Shown here: one piece after another, positions 51,645 to 60,244 of the stretch
Position numbering within the stretch: position 1 is the stretch's first letter
Layout of the letters: every line of letters begins with the position of its first letter
NCBI GenBank assembly: GCA_000016765.1
Contig: CP000699.1
Span: forward strand, 3,971,501 to 4,035,500
Reading direction: 5' to 3'
From: Rhizorhabdus wittichii RW1
Lineage (GTDB): Bacteria > Pseudomonadota > Alphaproteobacteria > Sphingomonadales > Sphingomonadaceae
Length of the DNA stretch: 64,000 nt
Notes under the pieces: generated by a model
What the model saw: the letters and a program-made list of their open reading frames with translations, nothing else
Told to the model about the DNA's origin: nothing
Databases searched by the model: none
Position numbers and translations under genes: made by a program

Positions 51645-52118
51645 ATGCTGTTCCACATGTCGATCGCCGCCGACGACCCTCGCCACGTCGCCACCGTCCT
51701 TGCCGAGCTGATCGGCGGGGAGGCGATGCCCTTCCCGCCCGTGTCGCAGGACGGTTGGATGGCGCTGGCGGACGACGGCCGCGGCACCTCGATCGAGGTC
51801 TATCCGGCTGGGACGCTGCTGCGCGAGGCGGAGGGTGACGCCGATGCCTATGGCGAGCCGGGCGGGCTCGATCGCTTCACCGCCTCCCACGGCGCATTCG
51901 GCACCGCGCTGGAGATGGACGAGGTCATGGCGATCGCCCGCCGCGAGGGCTGGCCGGCCAAATATCGCAAGCGCGGCGACATGTTCGGCGTCGTCGAGCT
52001 GTGGATCGAGGGCCGCCAGATGATGGAGATCCTCACCCCGTCGATGCAGGCCGAATATCTGGCGACGATGACGCGGGCGCATTGGAGCGCCCAGCTCGCC
52101 GCCGGCGCTCCGCTTTGA
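51645..52118 (+). CDS. VOC-like hypothetical protein controlled by TetR
   Basis: A 157-residue protein starting FHMSIAADDPRHVATVLAELIGGEA and containing GFGT-like repeats of the VOC style (HGAFGTALEMDEVMAIARREGWPAKYRKRGDMFGVVELWIEG). Metal-ligand positions are not obvious. GGGAG is six bases before ATG 51645. The divergent TetR gene and operator suggest that it is induced by a small molecule. Function unknown. Confidence 0.75.
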   Translation: MLFHMSIAADDPRHVATVLAELIGGEAMPFPPVSQDGWMALADDGRGTSIEVYPAGTLLREAEGDADAYGEPGGLDRFTASHGAFGTALEMDEVMAIARREGWPAKYRKRGDMFGVVELWIEGRQMMEILTPSMQAEYLATMTRAHWSAQLAAGAPL

Positions 52119-52124
52119 TGAAGG

Positions 52125-53180
52125 TCAGCGCAGCGCGCCGCCGTCGGCCCGCCAGCGCAGCTCATAGGTGACGAGGAAGCCGTCATGGTCCGACAATTGG
52201 GGCAGCGCCCCGCCGTCGAACATCGCCTCGACGCGGATCGGCCGGATCGCCACCGTCGGGCTCGACCGGAAGAGCTGCAGGTCCTGCGTGTCCATCCAGG
52301 GTTCGTCGCCGTCCCATGACATCCGCACGTCGCAGCCATGGTCGGGCTCGATGCACCAGCGATGGACGATCTCCAGCGGCACGTAGAGCGAGAAGTCGGC
52401 GAAGCGTTCCTCCGACCAGCGCATGTTGAAATCGCCGCCGAAGATCAGCGGATAGGCCGGCTCGTTGACCCCGGCGATGAAGCCCGACGCCTCGCGCGAC
52501 TGGCGCATGTGCGCGGCGAGGGCGCGGGGCTTCGGCGCGCGCGACGCGCCCTGCGAATTCATGTGGGTGTCGTAGAGCTCGATCGGCACCGGCACGCCGG
52601 GCATGTGCAGCAGCGCGCGGACGATGCCCTTGTTGGCGAGGCAGTCGATCCCCGCGCAGGAGCGCAGGCCATAGGGATGGAGCTCGACCCCGTCGAGCGG
52701 ATAGCGCGCGGCGATGGCGAGCCCGCTGCCGAGCAGCTTGAGCCCGAGTTCGCCGCGCCGGAAGCGCGAATGGCCGGGCAGCGGTCGGTCGGTCGCGCGG
52801 CCGGCGAAGGTCAGCCGTTGCGGCCCGGCGACGATCGCCGGATAGCCGCTCGCCGCCACCGCGCGCTTGGCGCCGCCGCTGAACATCTCCTGGAACATCA
52901 CCACGTCGGGGGCGATGCCCTGCTCGCGCAGTCCGGCGAGCCGTCGGCCGATCTCGCGAAGCTGCGTGACTCGACCCTTGCGCGCCGGCCAGCCGAGCCC
53001 TTCGATATTATAGGTCAGCACCGACAGGGTGGTGCGCATCTCGCCGGGCGTCGCGGCCGCGACGATGTCCGGCGCCGGCGCCTTCGCGGCCGGCAGGACG
53101 CGGATCGGCGGCGGCGGCGCGCAACCGGCCAGTCCCGCGAGCAGCAGCAAGCCGGACAGGCGGCCCAACAATGCGGTCAT
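52125..53180 (-). CDS. endonuclease/exonuclease/phosphatase-fold lipoprotein
   Basis: A 351-residue protein with a lipoprotein signal (LLLLAGLAGC). EEP-fold blocks: LSVLTYNIEGLGWP, VVMFQEMFSGGAKRA, YDTHMNSQG, LIFGGDFNMRWSEERF and LSDHDGFLVTYEL with the catalytic Asp-His. Related secreted proteins include sphingomyelinase C-like phosphodiesterases and DNases. As a lipoprotein it acts outside the cytoplasm, probably on a lipid or extracellular nucleic acid. ATG 53180 is preferred over TTG 53189. Confidence 0.85.
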   Translation of the reverse strand: MTALLGRLSGLLLLAGLAGCAPPPPIRVLPAAKAPAPDIVAAATPGEMRTTLSVLTYNIEGLGWPARKGRVTQLREIGRRLAGLREQGIAPDVVMFQEMFSGGAKRAVAASGYPAIVAGPQRLTFAGRATDRPLPGHSRFRRGELGLKLLGSGLAIAARYPLDGVELHPYGLRSCAGIDCLANKGIVRALLHMPGVPVPIELYDTHMNSQGASRAPKPRALAAHMRQSREASGFIAGVNEPAYPLIFGGDFNMRWSEERFADFSLYVPLEIVHRWCIEPDHGCDVRMSWDGDEPWMDTQDLQLFRSSPTVAIRPIRVEAMFDGGALPQLSDHDGFLVTYELRWRADGGALR

Positions 53181-53243
53181 CGGCCCCAAGCCCTTCAGGG
53201 TCCTTCTCGATTTGATCGAATCATGCCGGTTTCCTCATCTTTC

Positions 53244-53336
53244 CGTCATTCCCGCGAAAGCGGGAATCCATGGACGGCGGCCCGGAAGAGACGGGATGCT
53301 CCGCGACCGTGGATTCCCGCTTTCGCGGGAATGACG
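53244..53336. repeat. REPIN-like repeat, copy B
   Basis: Inverted units at 53244-53273 and 53307-53336. Nearly identical, in reverse orientation, to the element at 38773-38865, including about 50 bases of shared sequence beyond the arms. It separates the EEP gene from ftsK. Confidence 0.85.
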
Positions 53337-53366
53337 ATAGGGGGCTCAATCCGACCCGGAATGGAT

Positions 53367-55760
53367 CTAGCTGAGGAAACGCCCCAGGTCGGCCATGTCG
53401 ACCTGAACCTCGCGCCGGCCGACATGGTCGGGCTGCGAGACGATGCCGTCCTTCTCCAGCCGCTCGATCAGCCGCGCGGCCGAGTTGTAGCCGATGCGGA
53501 GCTGGCGTTGCAGCCAGCTGGTCGAGGCCTTGCGGTTCTCGACGACGAGCTGGATCGCGCGGCGATAGGTCTGCGTCTCGGGATCGTCGGGGCCGGACGG
53601 GCCGCCCTCCATCGCGAAGCCGCCGTCCTCGGGCTCCTCGGTGACGGCCTGGATATAGTCGGGGGTGCCCTGCTCGCGCCAATGGTCGGCGACGGCGCGG
53701 ACCTCGTCGTCCGACACGAACGGGCCGTGGACGCGGATGATCTGCTTGCCGCCGGCCATGTAGAGCATGTCGCCCTTGCCCAGCAGCTGCTCGGCGCCCT
53801 GCTCGCCCAATATGGTGCGGCTGTCGATCTTGCTGGTGACCTGGAAGCTGATGCGGGTCGGCAGGTTCGCCTTGATCACGCCGGTGATGACGTCGACCGA
53901 CGGGCGCTGCGTCGCCATGATCAGGTGGATGCCCGCCGCGCGCGCCTTCTGCGCCAGCCGCTGGATCAGGAATTCGACCTCCTTGCCGGCGGTCATCATC
54001 AGGTCGGCGAGCTCGTCGACGATGACGACGATCTGCGGCAGCGGCTCGAACTCGAGCTTCTCCTCCTCGTAGATCGGCTGGCCGGTCTCGGCGTCGTAGC
54101 CGGTCTGGACGCGGCGGCCGAGCGGCTGGCCCTTGGCCTTCGCCGTGCGCACCCGCTCGTTGAAGCTGGCGAGGCCGCGCACCCCGACCGACGACATCAT
54201 CCGGTAGCGGTCCTCCATCTGCTCGACCGCCCATTTGAGCGCGCGCACCGCCTTTTGCGGCTCGGTCACGACCGGGGAGAGCAGGTGGGGGATGTCGTCG
54301 TAGATGCTGAGTTCGAGCATCTTCGGATCGATCATGATCATCCGGCACTGGTCGGGCGTCAGCCGGTAGAGCAGCGACAGGATCATCGAGTTGATGCCGA
54401 CCGACTTGCCCGATCCGGTGGTGCCGGCGACGAGCAGGTGGGGCATCGGCGCGAGATCGGCGATCACCGGATCGCCGCCGATATTCTTGCCGAGGACGAG
54501 GGCGAGGCCGCTCGACAGCTCCTCGAAGGCGTCGCTGGCGATCAGCTCGGACAGCGACACCGTCTCGCGCTTGGCGTTGGGCAGCTCGATGCCGATCACG
54601 GTGCGGCCCGGAATGACGGCGATGCGCGCCGACATCGCCGACATGTTGCGCGCGATGTCGTCGGCCAGCGCGATGACGCGGCTCGCCTTGATGCCGGCGG
54701 CCGGCTCCAGCTCGTACATGGTGACGACCGGGCCGGGGCGGATCTCGACGATCCGGCCCTTGACGTTGAAGTCGTCGAGCACGGTCTCCAGCAGCCGGGC
54801 GTTGCGCTCCAGCGCCGCCTTGTCGATCGTCTTGCCCGAGGAGGGCGGCGCCGGCGACAGCAGCGACAGGCTGGGCAGCTTGTAGGTGTCGCCGAGCGGC
54901 AGCGAGCTTTGCCGCTCGCGCGCGACCGCCTTGGCCGAGGGGGCGGCGGCCTTCTTGCGGTCGGCGATGACGGGCGGCGGCGCCGGCTCCTCATCCTCGT
55001 CGATCGGCGCGTGGCGCGGCGGGCGGACGGGCAGGGGCGCCTTGTCGATCGTCTCGATGTCGTCGACGTCGAACGGGACCTCGTCCTCGTCATAGGGCTC
55101 GGACGGGCGGCGGGCATAGGCGCCGCGCCGGAACAGCCAGTCGCGCTCGTCGGCCATCAGGCCGAGGCCCCAGACCCACAGCGACAGGCCGAGGATGGCG
55201 AGCAGCGCGGCGCTGCCGAGGCGGGCGCCGTTGGCGATCGTCGGATCGGCGATCTGGTCGAGGCCGAGCCGGGCGAGCGCGGCGCCGGCCAGGCCCAGGC
55301 TGCCGCCGAAGCCGGCGGGCAGGCCGGCGACCGATCCGCCCCGGAACAACCCCAGGCCGATGCCGATGATCGCGACCGCGCACAGGGCGATGGCGAGCGA
55401 GCGGCCCCAGCGTCCGACCGGATGGCCGCGCCACAGCCGCAGTCCCCAGACCAGCCCGAGCGGCAGGACCAGCGCGATCGCCGGCCCGAAGATGCTGAGC
55501 GCGAGATCGGCGATCCAGGCGCCGACCGGGCCGAAGACGTTCTGCGAAGGGCCGCCGGCCGCCGTGTTCATCGACGGATCGGTGACATGATAGCTGGCGA
55601 GCACGAAGCCCGACGCGATCGTCCCGCCGATCAGCGCGAGCGCGGCGCAGATCGACCCGGCGCGGCGCCCGAGCCCCGCCAGCACTCCGCGCCAGCCGCC
55701 CGGCCCCGCCGCCGTCGGCGTGACATCTTCCCCCGCGATCCTGATGCTGCGACTTGCCAT
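53367..55760 (-). CDS. ftsK: DNA translocase FtsK
   Basis: A 797-residue protein. The N-terminal 210 residues hold about four membrane helices; a charged and proline-rich linker follows (about 215-310). The motor domain has Walker A AGTTGSGKSVGIN (about 460), Walker B QIVVIVDELADLMM, and IMATQRPSVDVITGVIKANLPTRI. The C-terminal gamma winged helix (ASTSWLQRQLRIGYNSAARLIERLEKDGIVSQPDHVGRREV) reads KOPS sites. It moves chromosome ends at the septum and helps XerCD resolve dimers. Length and domains are normal for a sphingomonad. Confidence 0.97.
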   Translation of the reverse strand: MASRSIRIAGEDVTPTAAGPGGWRGVLAGLGRRAGSICAALALIGGTIASGFVLASYHVTDPSMNTAAGGPSQNVFGPVGAWIADLALSIFGPAIALVLPLGLVWGLRLWRGHPVGRWGRSLAIALCAVAIIGIGLGLFRGGSVAGLPAGFGGSLGLAGAALARLGLDQIADPTIANGARLGSAALLAILGLSLWVWGLGLMADERDWLFRRGAYARRPSEPYDEDEVPFDVDDIETIDKAPLPVRPPRHAPIDEDEEPAPPPVIADRKKAAAPSAKAVARERQSSLPLGDTYKLPSLSLLSPAPPSSGKTIDKAALERNARLLETVLDDFNVKGRIVEIRPGPVVTMYELEPAAGIKASRVIALADDIARNMSAMSARIAVIPGRTVIGIELPNAKRETVSLSELIASDAFEELSSGLALVLGKNIGGDPVIADLAPMPHLLVAGTTGSGKSVGINSMILSLLYRLTPDQCRMIMIDPKMLELSIYDDIPHLLSPVVTEPQKAVRALKWAVEQMEDRYRMMSSVGVRGLASFNERVRTAKAKGQPLGRRVQTGYDAETGQPIYEEEKLEFEPLPQIVVIVDELADLMMTAGKEVEFLIQRLAQKARAAGIHLIMATQRPSVDVITGVIKANLPTRISFQVTSKIDSRTILGEQGAEQLLGKGDMLYMAGGKQIIRVHGPFVSDDEVRAVADHWREQGTPDYIQAVTEEPEDGGFAMEGGPSGPDDPETQTYRRAIQLVVENRKASTSWLQRQLRIGYNSAARLIERLEKDGIVSQPDHVGRREVQVDMADLGRFLS

Positions 55761-55834
55761 GGCCCAAGAATCCCATAGCGCGGAGTCGCGGTCAAGCGAC
55801 GGCCCGATCGGCCCGTCTCATCCCCTTTTCCACC

Positions 55835-55860
55835 GTCATCCCGGCCTCCGCCGGGATGAC
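55835..55860. repeat. single palindromic repeat before ubiH-type gene
   Basis: GTCATCCCGGC-ctcc-GCCGGGATGAC, an eleven-pair hairpin of the same family as the paired repeats but with one unit only. It lies between divergent ftsK and the monooxygenase gene. Confidence 0.7.
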
Positions 55861-55911
55861 GATATGGTTAGGTGGTGGCATGTCCGCCGCCGACGTCCTA
55901 AAGCGGTCCGC

Positions 55912-57132
55912 ATGGAACGGCAGGACGTCATCATCCTCGGCGGGGGCCTGGTCGGCCTCACCCTCGGCATCGCGCTCGCGCGGCACGGCATCATGGCGGC
56001 GGTGATCGATCCCGCCGATCCCGACAGGATGCTGGCGAGCGGCTTCGACGGCCGCGCCTCGGCGGTGGCGAGCGCGCCGTGGCGGATGCTCGACGCGATC
56101 GGGGTCGGCGCGTATCTCCAGGGCCGCGGCTGCCCGATCGACGCGATCCGGGTGCAGGACGGCCTCAGCCCCGAAAGCCTGATGTTCGAGCCGTCGGCCG
56201 ACGACGGCGCGCTCGGCTATATGTTCGAGAATCGCGACCTGCGCATCGCGCTCGACACCACGGCGCGCGCCGCCGACGGACTGACCCTGCTGCGCCCCGC
56301 CCGCCCGGTCGACGTCCGTCGCGACCTCGACGGGGTCCGCGTCACGCTGGCCGACGGGCGCGAAGTGGCGGGATCGCTGCTGATCGGCGCCGAGGGGCGC
56401 CAGTCGCCGACCCGCGAGGCGGCCGGCATCACCTGCGCCCGCTGGAGCTACGACCATGTCGCGATGATCGCCTCGATCGCGCATGAGAAGCCGCACGGCA
56501 ATGTCGCCTATGAGATCTTCTATACCGCCGGTCCCTTCGCGATCCTGCCGCTGGTCGACGACGCCGAGGGGCGCCACCGCTCGGCGCTGGTCTGGACGGT
56601 CGACAAGAAGCACGCCCCGGCGATGCTGGGCCTGCCCGACCGCGCCTATCAGGCCGAGGCCGAGAAGCGGATGGGCGGGATGCTCGGCGCGGTGTCGCTG
56701 ATCTCGCCGCGCTCCTCCTATCCGCTCGGCTTCCACCATGCCGCGCGGATCACCGACACCCGCCTCGCCCTTGTCGGTGACGCGGCGCACGGCATCCACC
56801 CGATCGCCGGCCAGGGCGTCAACCTCGGCTATCGCGACGTCGCGGCGCTGACCGAGGTGCTGGTCGAGGGGATGCGGCTCGGCCTCGATCCGGGCGACGC
56901 CCAGCTTCTCGACCGCTACCAGCGCTGGCGCAGCCTCGACAGCTTCATGGTCGCGGCCTCGACCGACGGCCTGACCCGCCTGTTCGGCATCCCCGGCCGC
57001 ACCGCCCGCACCGTGCGTCGCATCGGCCTCGGCGCGGTCCAGCGGCTCGGCCCGCTCAAGGGCCGCTTCATGGCCGAGGCGCGCGGCGAGACGGGGAAAT
57101 TGCCGAGATTGTTGCAGGGCATGGCGATCTGA
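55912..57132 (+). CDS. ubiH: UbiH/UbiF/COQ6-type FAD-dependent monooxygenase
   Basis: A 406-residue flavoprotein. N-terminal FAD loop GGGLVGLTLGIALARHG, middle motif LIGAEGRQSPTR, and C-terminal RLALVGDAAHGIHPIAGQGVNLGYRDV, all in the order of aromatic-ring hydroxylases of ubiquinone synthesis. It should hydroxylate a ring position of a polyprenyl phenol at the membrane. Which position (C1, C5 or C6) cannot be assigned. ATG 55912; a longer open frame upstream crosses a repeat and is not coding. Confidence 0.88.
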   Translation: MERQDVIILGGGLVGLTLGIALARHGIMAAVIDPADPDRMLASGFDGRASAVASAPWRMLDAIGVGAYLQGRGCPIDAIRVQDGLSPESLMFEPSADDGALGYMFENRDLRIALDTTARAADGLTLLRPARPVDVRRDLDGVRVTLADGREVAGSLLIGAEGRQSPTREAAGITCARWSYDHVAMIASIAHEKPHGNVAYEIFYTAGPFAILPLVDDAEGRHRSALVWTVDKKHAPAMLGLPDRAYQAEAEKRMGGMLGAVSLISPRSSYPLGFHHAARITDTRLALVGDAAHGIHPIAGQGVNLGYRDVAALTEVLVEGMRLGLDPGDAQLLDRYQRWRSLDSFMVAASTDGLTRLFGIPGRTARTVRRIGLGAVQRLGPLKGRFMAEARGETGKLPRLLQGMAI

Positions 57133-57142
57133 ACTTTGATCT

Positions 57143-57163
57143 CCCCTCCCTTCAAGGGAGGGG
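57143..57163. terminator. hairpin between convergent ubiH-type and trm112-like genes
   Basis: CCCCTCCC-ttcaa-GGGAGGGG, a close copy of the hairpin at 9024-9045. It ends just before the Trm112 stop, so it could terminate both convergent transcripts. Confidence 0.45.
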
Positions 57164-57165
57164 GA

Positions 57166-57351
57166 TCAGGAAAGGGCGCGCGCTTCCTCTATCAGCATGA
57201 CCGGAACGCCGTTGCGGATCGGGAAGGCGAGGCCGGCGGCGTCCGAAACCAGCTCCCCGGCAGCTTCGTCATAGCGCAGCGGCGTCCGCGTCACCGGGCA
57301 GACCAGGATCGCGAGCAGCTCGGGATCGAGGCTCGTCGTGCGGTCGTTCAC
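57166..57351 (-). CDS. Trm112-family small protein
   Basis: A 61-residue protein with [21 protein letters not shown] and [16 protein letters not shown], the Trm112/YcaR pattern. Only one cysteine of the zinc-ribbon type remains, which is common in bacterial members. Trm112 proteins activate methyltransferases by dimerising with them. Overlaps the LON-domain gene start by four bases. Confidence 0.92.
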   Translation of the reverse strand: MNDRTTSLDPELLAILVCPVTRTPLRYDEAAGELVSDAAGLAFPIRNGVPVMLIEEARALS

Positions 57352-57962
57352 TGCAGCGTCGCCGGCTCGTCGTCGCCGCGCCGGAAGAAGCCGAGGAACT
57401 GGGCGAGCAGGTCGGCGCGGTCGGCCAGCGTCCGCGCTTCGAGCAGCGCCTGCTTGGCGGCGGTATCGAACGGCGCGATCGCGGAGATGGCGTTGACGAG
57501 CGTCTCGTCGTCGAGCCGGCTGACCCCGGTCCAGTCGACCGCGACGCCGCGGCTGTCGGCGAAGCGGCGCGCCTCGCGCTCGATCTCGGCGCGGACGATG
57601 CTGGGCAGCGCGTCGGGCGCTTCCGCGTCGTCGAACGCGCCCAGGTCGGCCTCGACCTGCCGGAACGGCGTCGCGACGTCGAGCTCGCGCAGCAGGCGGA
57701 AGCGGGTGAGGCCTTCGAGGACGATGTTGAAGCGGCCGTCGTCGAGCCGCTCGACCTCGCGGATATGGCCGACGCAGCCGATGTCGAACAGCGTCGGCGG
57801 CTCGCGGTCGTCGCGCGGCTGGATCATCGAGACGCGGCGGTCGCGCGCCAGCGCGTCGGTGACGAGCGCGCGATAGCGCGGCTCGAAGATGTGCAGCGGC
57901 AGATGGCCGCGCGGAAACAGCAGCGCGCCCGCCAGGGGGAAGATCGACAGGCGCTCGGCCAT
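57348..57962 (-). CDS. LON substrate-binding domain protein
   Basis: A 204-residue protein consisting of the N-terminal (PUA-like plus helical) domain of Lon without ATPase or protease: [58 protein letters not shown]. The function of stand-alone LON domains is unclear; they may bind unfolded protein. ATG 57962 begins the conserved part. It lies in a run CnoX-LON-Trm112 on the minus strand with tight spacing. Confidence 0.9.
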   Translation of the reverse strand: MAERLSIFPLAGALLFPRGHLPLHIFEPRYRALVTDALARDRRVSMIQPRDDREPPTLFDIGCVGHIREVERLDDGRFNIVLEGLTRFRLLRELDVATPFRQVEADLGAFDDAEAPDALPSIVRAEIEREARRFADSRGVAVDWTGVSRLDDETLVNAISAIAPFDTAAKQALLEARTLADRADLLAQFLGFFRRGDDEPATLQ

Positions 57963-57973
57963 GGTCGCGACCG

Positions 57974-58885
57974 TCAGGTGAACAGCAGCGCCGACAGGCG
58001 CCGCCGCTGCTCGCGCACCCACGGGTCCTCGAGCCCGACCACCTCGAGCAGCTTGATCAGCCGCTGCCGCGCCGCGTCCTCGTTCCAGGCGCGATCGCGG
58101 GCGATGATCTCGAGCAGGTTGTCGGCGGCGCCGTCGCGGTCGCCGGCCGCCATCAGGCCGCCGGCCAGCTCGAAGCGCGCCTCATGGTCGTCGGGGTTCG
58201 CCGCGACCTTGGCGCGGAGCGGGCCGAGGTCGTCGACCGGCGCCGCCTCGCGGGCGAGCGCCACCGCCGCCTGGGCGCGGGCGATCGGGGCCTCCTTGGT
58301 CTTTTCGGGCGGAAGCTGGCCGAGCAGCGCCTCGGCCTCGTCGACCTGGCCGGCCTTGACCATCGCGCGGGCGAGCCCGCCGATCACCTCGACATCGTCG
58401 GGGGCCATCTCGACGAGCTGGCCGAACACCGACAGGGCGCGTTCGACGTCGCCGGCCTCCAGCACCTCCTCGCCCATCGCGATCAGCGGGGCGATGTCCT
58501 CGTGCATCTTGTCGGCGGCGCCCTGGATCGGCAGCTGGCGCAGGATCTGGTCGAGCATCTGCTTGAGCTGGCTCTCGCCGCGCGCCTGGGTCAGGTCGGC
58601 GACGAGCTGGCCCTGGAAAAGCGCATAGACGGTGGGGATCGACTGGACGCGGAACTGCGCCGCGATCATCTTCTGCTCGTCGACGTTGATCTTGGCCAGG
58701 ACGACGCCCTTGTCGGCATAGTCGGCGGCGACCTTTTCGAGCACCGGCGCCAGCGCCTTGCACGGCCCGCACCATTCGGCCCAGAAATCGAGGATGACGA
58801 GCGACGTCATCGACGGTTCGACGACATCGCGCTTGAACGCCTCGATCGCTTCCCGATCCGCCGCGCTCATCCCCAGGGTTGCCAC
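57974..58885 (-). CDS. thioredoxin-TPR protein, CnoX/YbbN-like
   Basis: A 303-residue protein. The thioredoxin domain (about 20-110) keeps a full Cxx[21 protein letters not shown] region of helical repeats follows ([30 protein letters not shown], and [29 protein letters not shown]). CnoX binds unfolded or oxidised proteins and hands them to GroEL or DnaK. GTG 58885 is preferred because GGGAGAA lies six bases upstream; a GTG at 58900 has no such site. Confidence 0.9.
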   Translation of the reverse strand: MATLGMSAADREAIEAFKRDVVEPSMTSLVILDFWAEWCGPCKALAPVLEKVAADYADKGVVLAKINVDEQKMIAAQFRVQSIPTVYALFQGQLVADLTQARGESQLKQMLDQILRQLPIQGAADKMHEDIAPLIAMGEEVLEAGDVERALSVFGQLVEMAPDDVEVIGGLARAMVKAGQVDEAEALLGQLPPEKTKEAPIARAQAAVALAREAAPVDDLGPLRAKVAANPDDHEARFELAGGLMAAGDRDGAADNLLEIIARDRAWNEDAARQRLIKLLEVVGLEDPWVREQRRRLSALLFT

Positions 58886-59046
58886 CGATGATTCTCCCAC
58901 ATGCCCTTTTCGTGTCCCCTTATGTGGGACGCCGCCCGCTTATGCCAAGGCCTCGAAACTTTTTCGAGAATCAGGCTTGCGGAGGGAGAACCCCCACGCT
59001 AATAGCCGCGCCTCGACGGCAGGCATGGCCCGCCGGAGACGCCAGA

Positions 59047-59121
59047 GCGGGCGTAGCTCAGGGGTAGAGCACAACCTTGCCAAGGTTGGGGTCGAGGGTT
59101 CGAATCCCTTCGCCCGCTCCA
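59047..59121 (+). tRNA. tRNA-Gly (anticodon GCC)
   Basis: Acceptor GCGGGCG (59047-59053) pairs with CGCCCGC (59111-59117), followed by discriminator T and encoded CCA (59119-59121). The anticodon loop TTGCCAA has GCC at 59079-59081, and the T arm GAGGGTTCGAATCCC is intact. It is a frequent insertion target for integrative elements; the DNA after it differs in character from the chromosome before it. Confidence 0.98.
59098..59121. other. candidate attachment site at the tRNA 3' end
   Basis: The 3' part of the tRNA (T arm through CCA) is the usual crossover core for tRNA-targeting integrases. Element-like genes and phased short repeats begin right after. The second copy of the core would lie outside the window, so this is an inference. 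Confidence 0.35.
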
Positions 59122-59147
59122 GTTTTCTATATAGAAATCAGCGGATT

Positions 59148-59169
59148 AGCGGCCTTCGGGCCGCTTTTT
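59148..59169 (+). terminator. intrinsic terminator after tRNA-Gly
   Basis: AGCGGCC-TTCG-GGCCGCT followed by TTTT: a seven-pair GC-rich stem with a very stable UUCG loop and a T tract. A strong Rho-independent terminator for the tRNA transcript. Confidence 0.9.
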
Positions 59170-59173
59170 CGTT

Positions 59174-59376
59174 GGAGACAGCGCCCTCTGTAAAGCCCGT
59201 TGTCTCCATAATGTCTCCAGAAAATCGCCAAGAATGGGCCGCCCCTGGCGTTGGCTGGCGCAGGTTGCGCCCGATCTTTTGCGCCCCCGCGCGGCCATTT
59301 CGCCCCTTCCACGCGACCCGGTGGCTGGAGACAATGGCTCCGCCGGCTGGAGACAATCGGGCCGAAGCTGGAGACA
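59174..59376. repeat. cluster of GGAGACA repeats with helical spacing
   Basis: GGAGACA occurs at 59174, 59327, 59349 and 59370, and inverted (TGTCTCC) at 59201 and 59212; a further copy at 59628 overlaps the ribosome site of the DUF2958 gene. Steps of 11, 22 and 21 bases put sites on one face of the helix. This lies in the 516-base gap 59122-59637, which otherwise holds a palindrome (TTTCTATATAGAAA at 59124-59137), the terminator and no gene that I can see. Confidence 0.75.
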
Positions 59377-59637
59377 GCGCGCTTATCCGCGATCATGCGC
59401 TCGGACCCAGGAAGCCTCGCGGCTGTTGTCGCCGCCGCTTCACGCGCACCTCGGACCAAGCCGATCGACGCTCCCATTCGGCCTCCCCGGCGAGGCAGTT
59501 ACGGACGCCTGACCGGCGCCGCGTCGGGGTCAAGCCCGGCCCGCACCAGACCGAGTAGGGCCTGACCCCGCCGCTCGCTTGCGCCGGTCGAACGCCTCCA
59601 CGCCCTCGATCGGAGGGCTTCCCGAATGGAGACAGTC

Positions 59638-59982
59638 ATGCAGCTCATCACCGACACCATCCGCGCGCAGCTCATCGCCAACGGCCGCTTGAGCATCGAG
59701 CATCCCGAGTTCGATCCCAAGCCCGTCGTCAAGCTGTTCACACCCGACGCTGGCGCCACCTGGCTCATCAGCGAGTGCGATCCCCAGGAGCCCGACATCC
59801 TTTACGGCCTCTGCGATCCCGGCCTCGGCGAACCCGAACTGGGCACGGTCAGCCTTGCGGAGATCGAGGCGCTGCGCGGCCCGCTGGGGCTCCCGGTCGA
59901 ACGCGACCTCTATTTCGAGGCGAAGTATCCGCTGAGTCGATACGCCCGCATGGCTATCGCGGCCGGCGTCGTCATCACCTAG
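59638..59982 (+). CDS. DUF2958 domain-containing protein
   Basis: A 114-residue protein matching DUF2958 along its length: QLITDTIRAQLIANGR, PVVKLFTPDAGATWLISECDP, LYGLCDPGLGEPELGTVSL, and LGLPVERDLYFEAKYPLS. These proteins are typical of plasmids and integrative conjugative elements; their function is unknown. ATG 59638 has GGAG seven bases upstream. The in-frame ATG at 59626 lacks a site. Supports an integrated element starting at the tRNA. Confidence 0.9.
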   Translation: MQLITDTIRAQLIANGRLSIEHPEFDPKPVVKLFTPDAGATWLISECDPQEPDILYGLCDPGLGEPELGTVSLAEIEALRGPLGLPVERDLYFEAKYPLSRYARMAIAAGVVIT

Positions 59983-59989
59983 CGACTGC

Positions 59990-60200
59990 TCATGTGCCCC
60001 GCCCGCGCGGGCGGGGCGCTCAATCCGGCAGAAACGGAACGACCACTGGCGCACCGTGAGTTTGCCGCTCGCCGCATTGAGCATGAGGATCAGCACGGCC
60101 GGATAGAGCGCGGGCCAAGTCGAATAGCTGATGATCCACGCCGCTGCGCTCGGCAACAGCCAGCCGGTCAGCGTTGTGATGCTGGCATAACGTGACGCTT
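59990..60200 (-). pseudogene. possible remnant of a small membrane protein
   Basis: On the minus strand, a frame without a usable start reads ITTLTGWLLPSAAAWIIS, then WPALYPAVLILMLNAASG and LTVRQWSFRFC. That is two hydrophobic stretches and a basic end, in a 262-base gap between the DUF2958 gene and the next gene. It looks like the leftover of a small element-encoded membrane protein, but could be chance. A GC-rich hairpin (CCCCGCCCGCGCGGGCGGGG) lies near 59998-60017. Confidence 0.25.
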
Positions 60201-60244
60201 GCCTCCATTGCGGCTATTGCGGTGATGCCACTCCGGGGGAAGTT

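Noticed and set aside
52338-55778. Very long plus-strand open frame (over 1100 codons) opposite ftsK and the EEP gene
   Set aside because: It is the antisense shadow of GC-rich genes, rich in Arg, Asp and His with no domain; it also crosses a REPIN-like repeat.
59174-59634. CRISPR-like array
   Set aside because: The repeats are only seven bases, irregularly spaced, in both orientations, and there is no cas gene.
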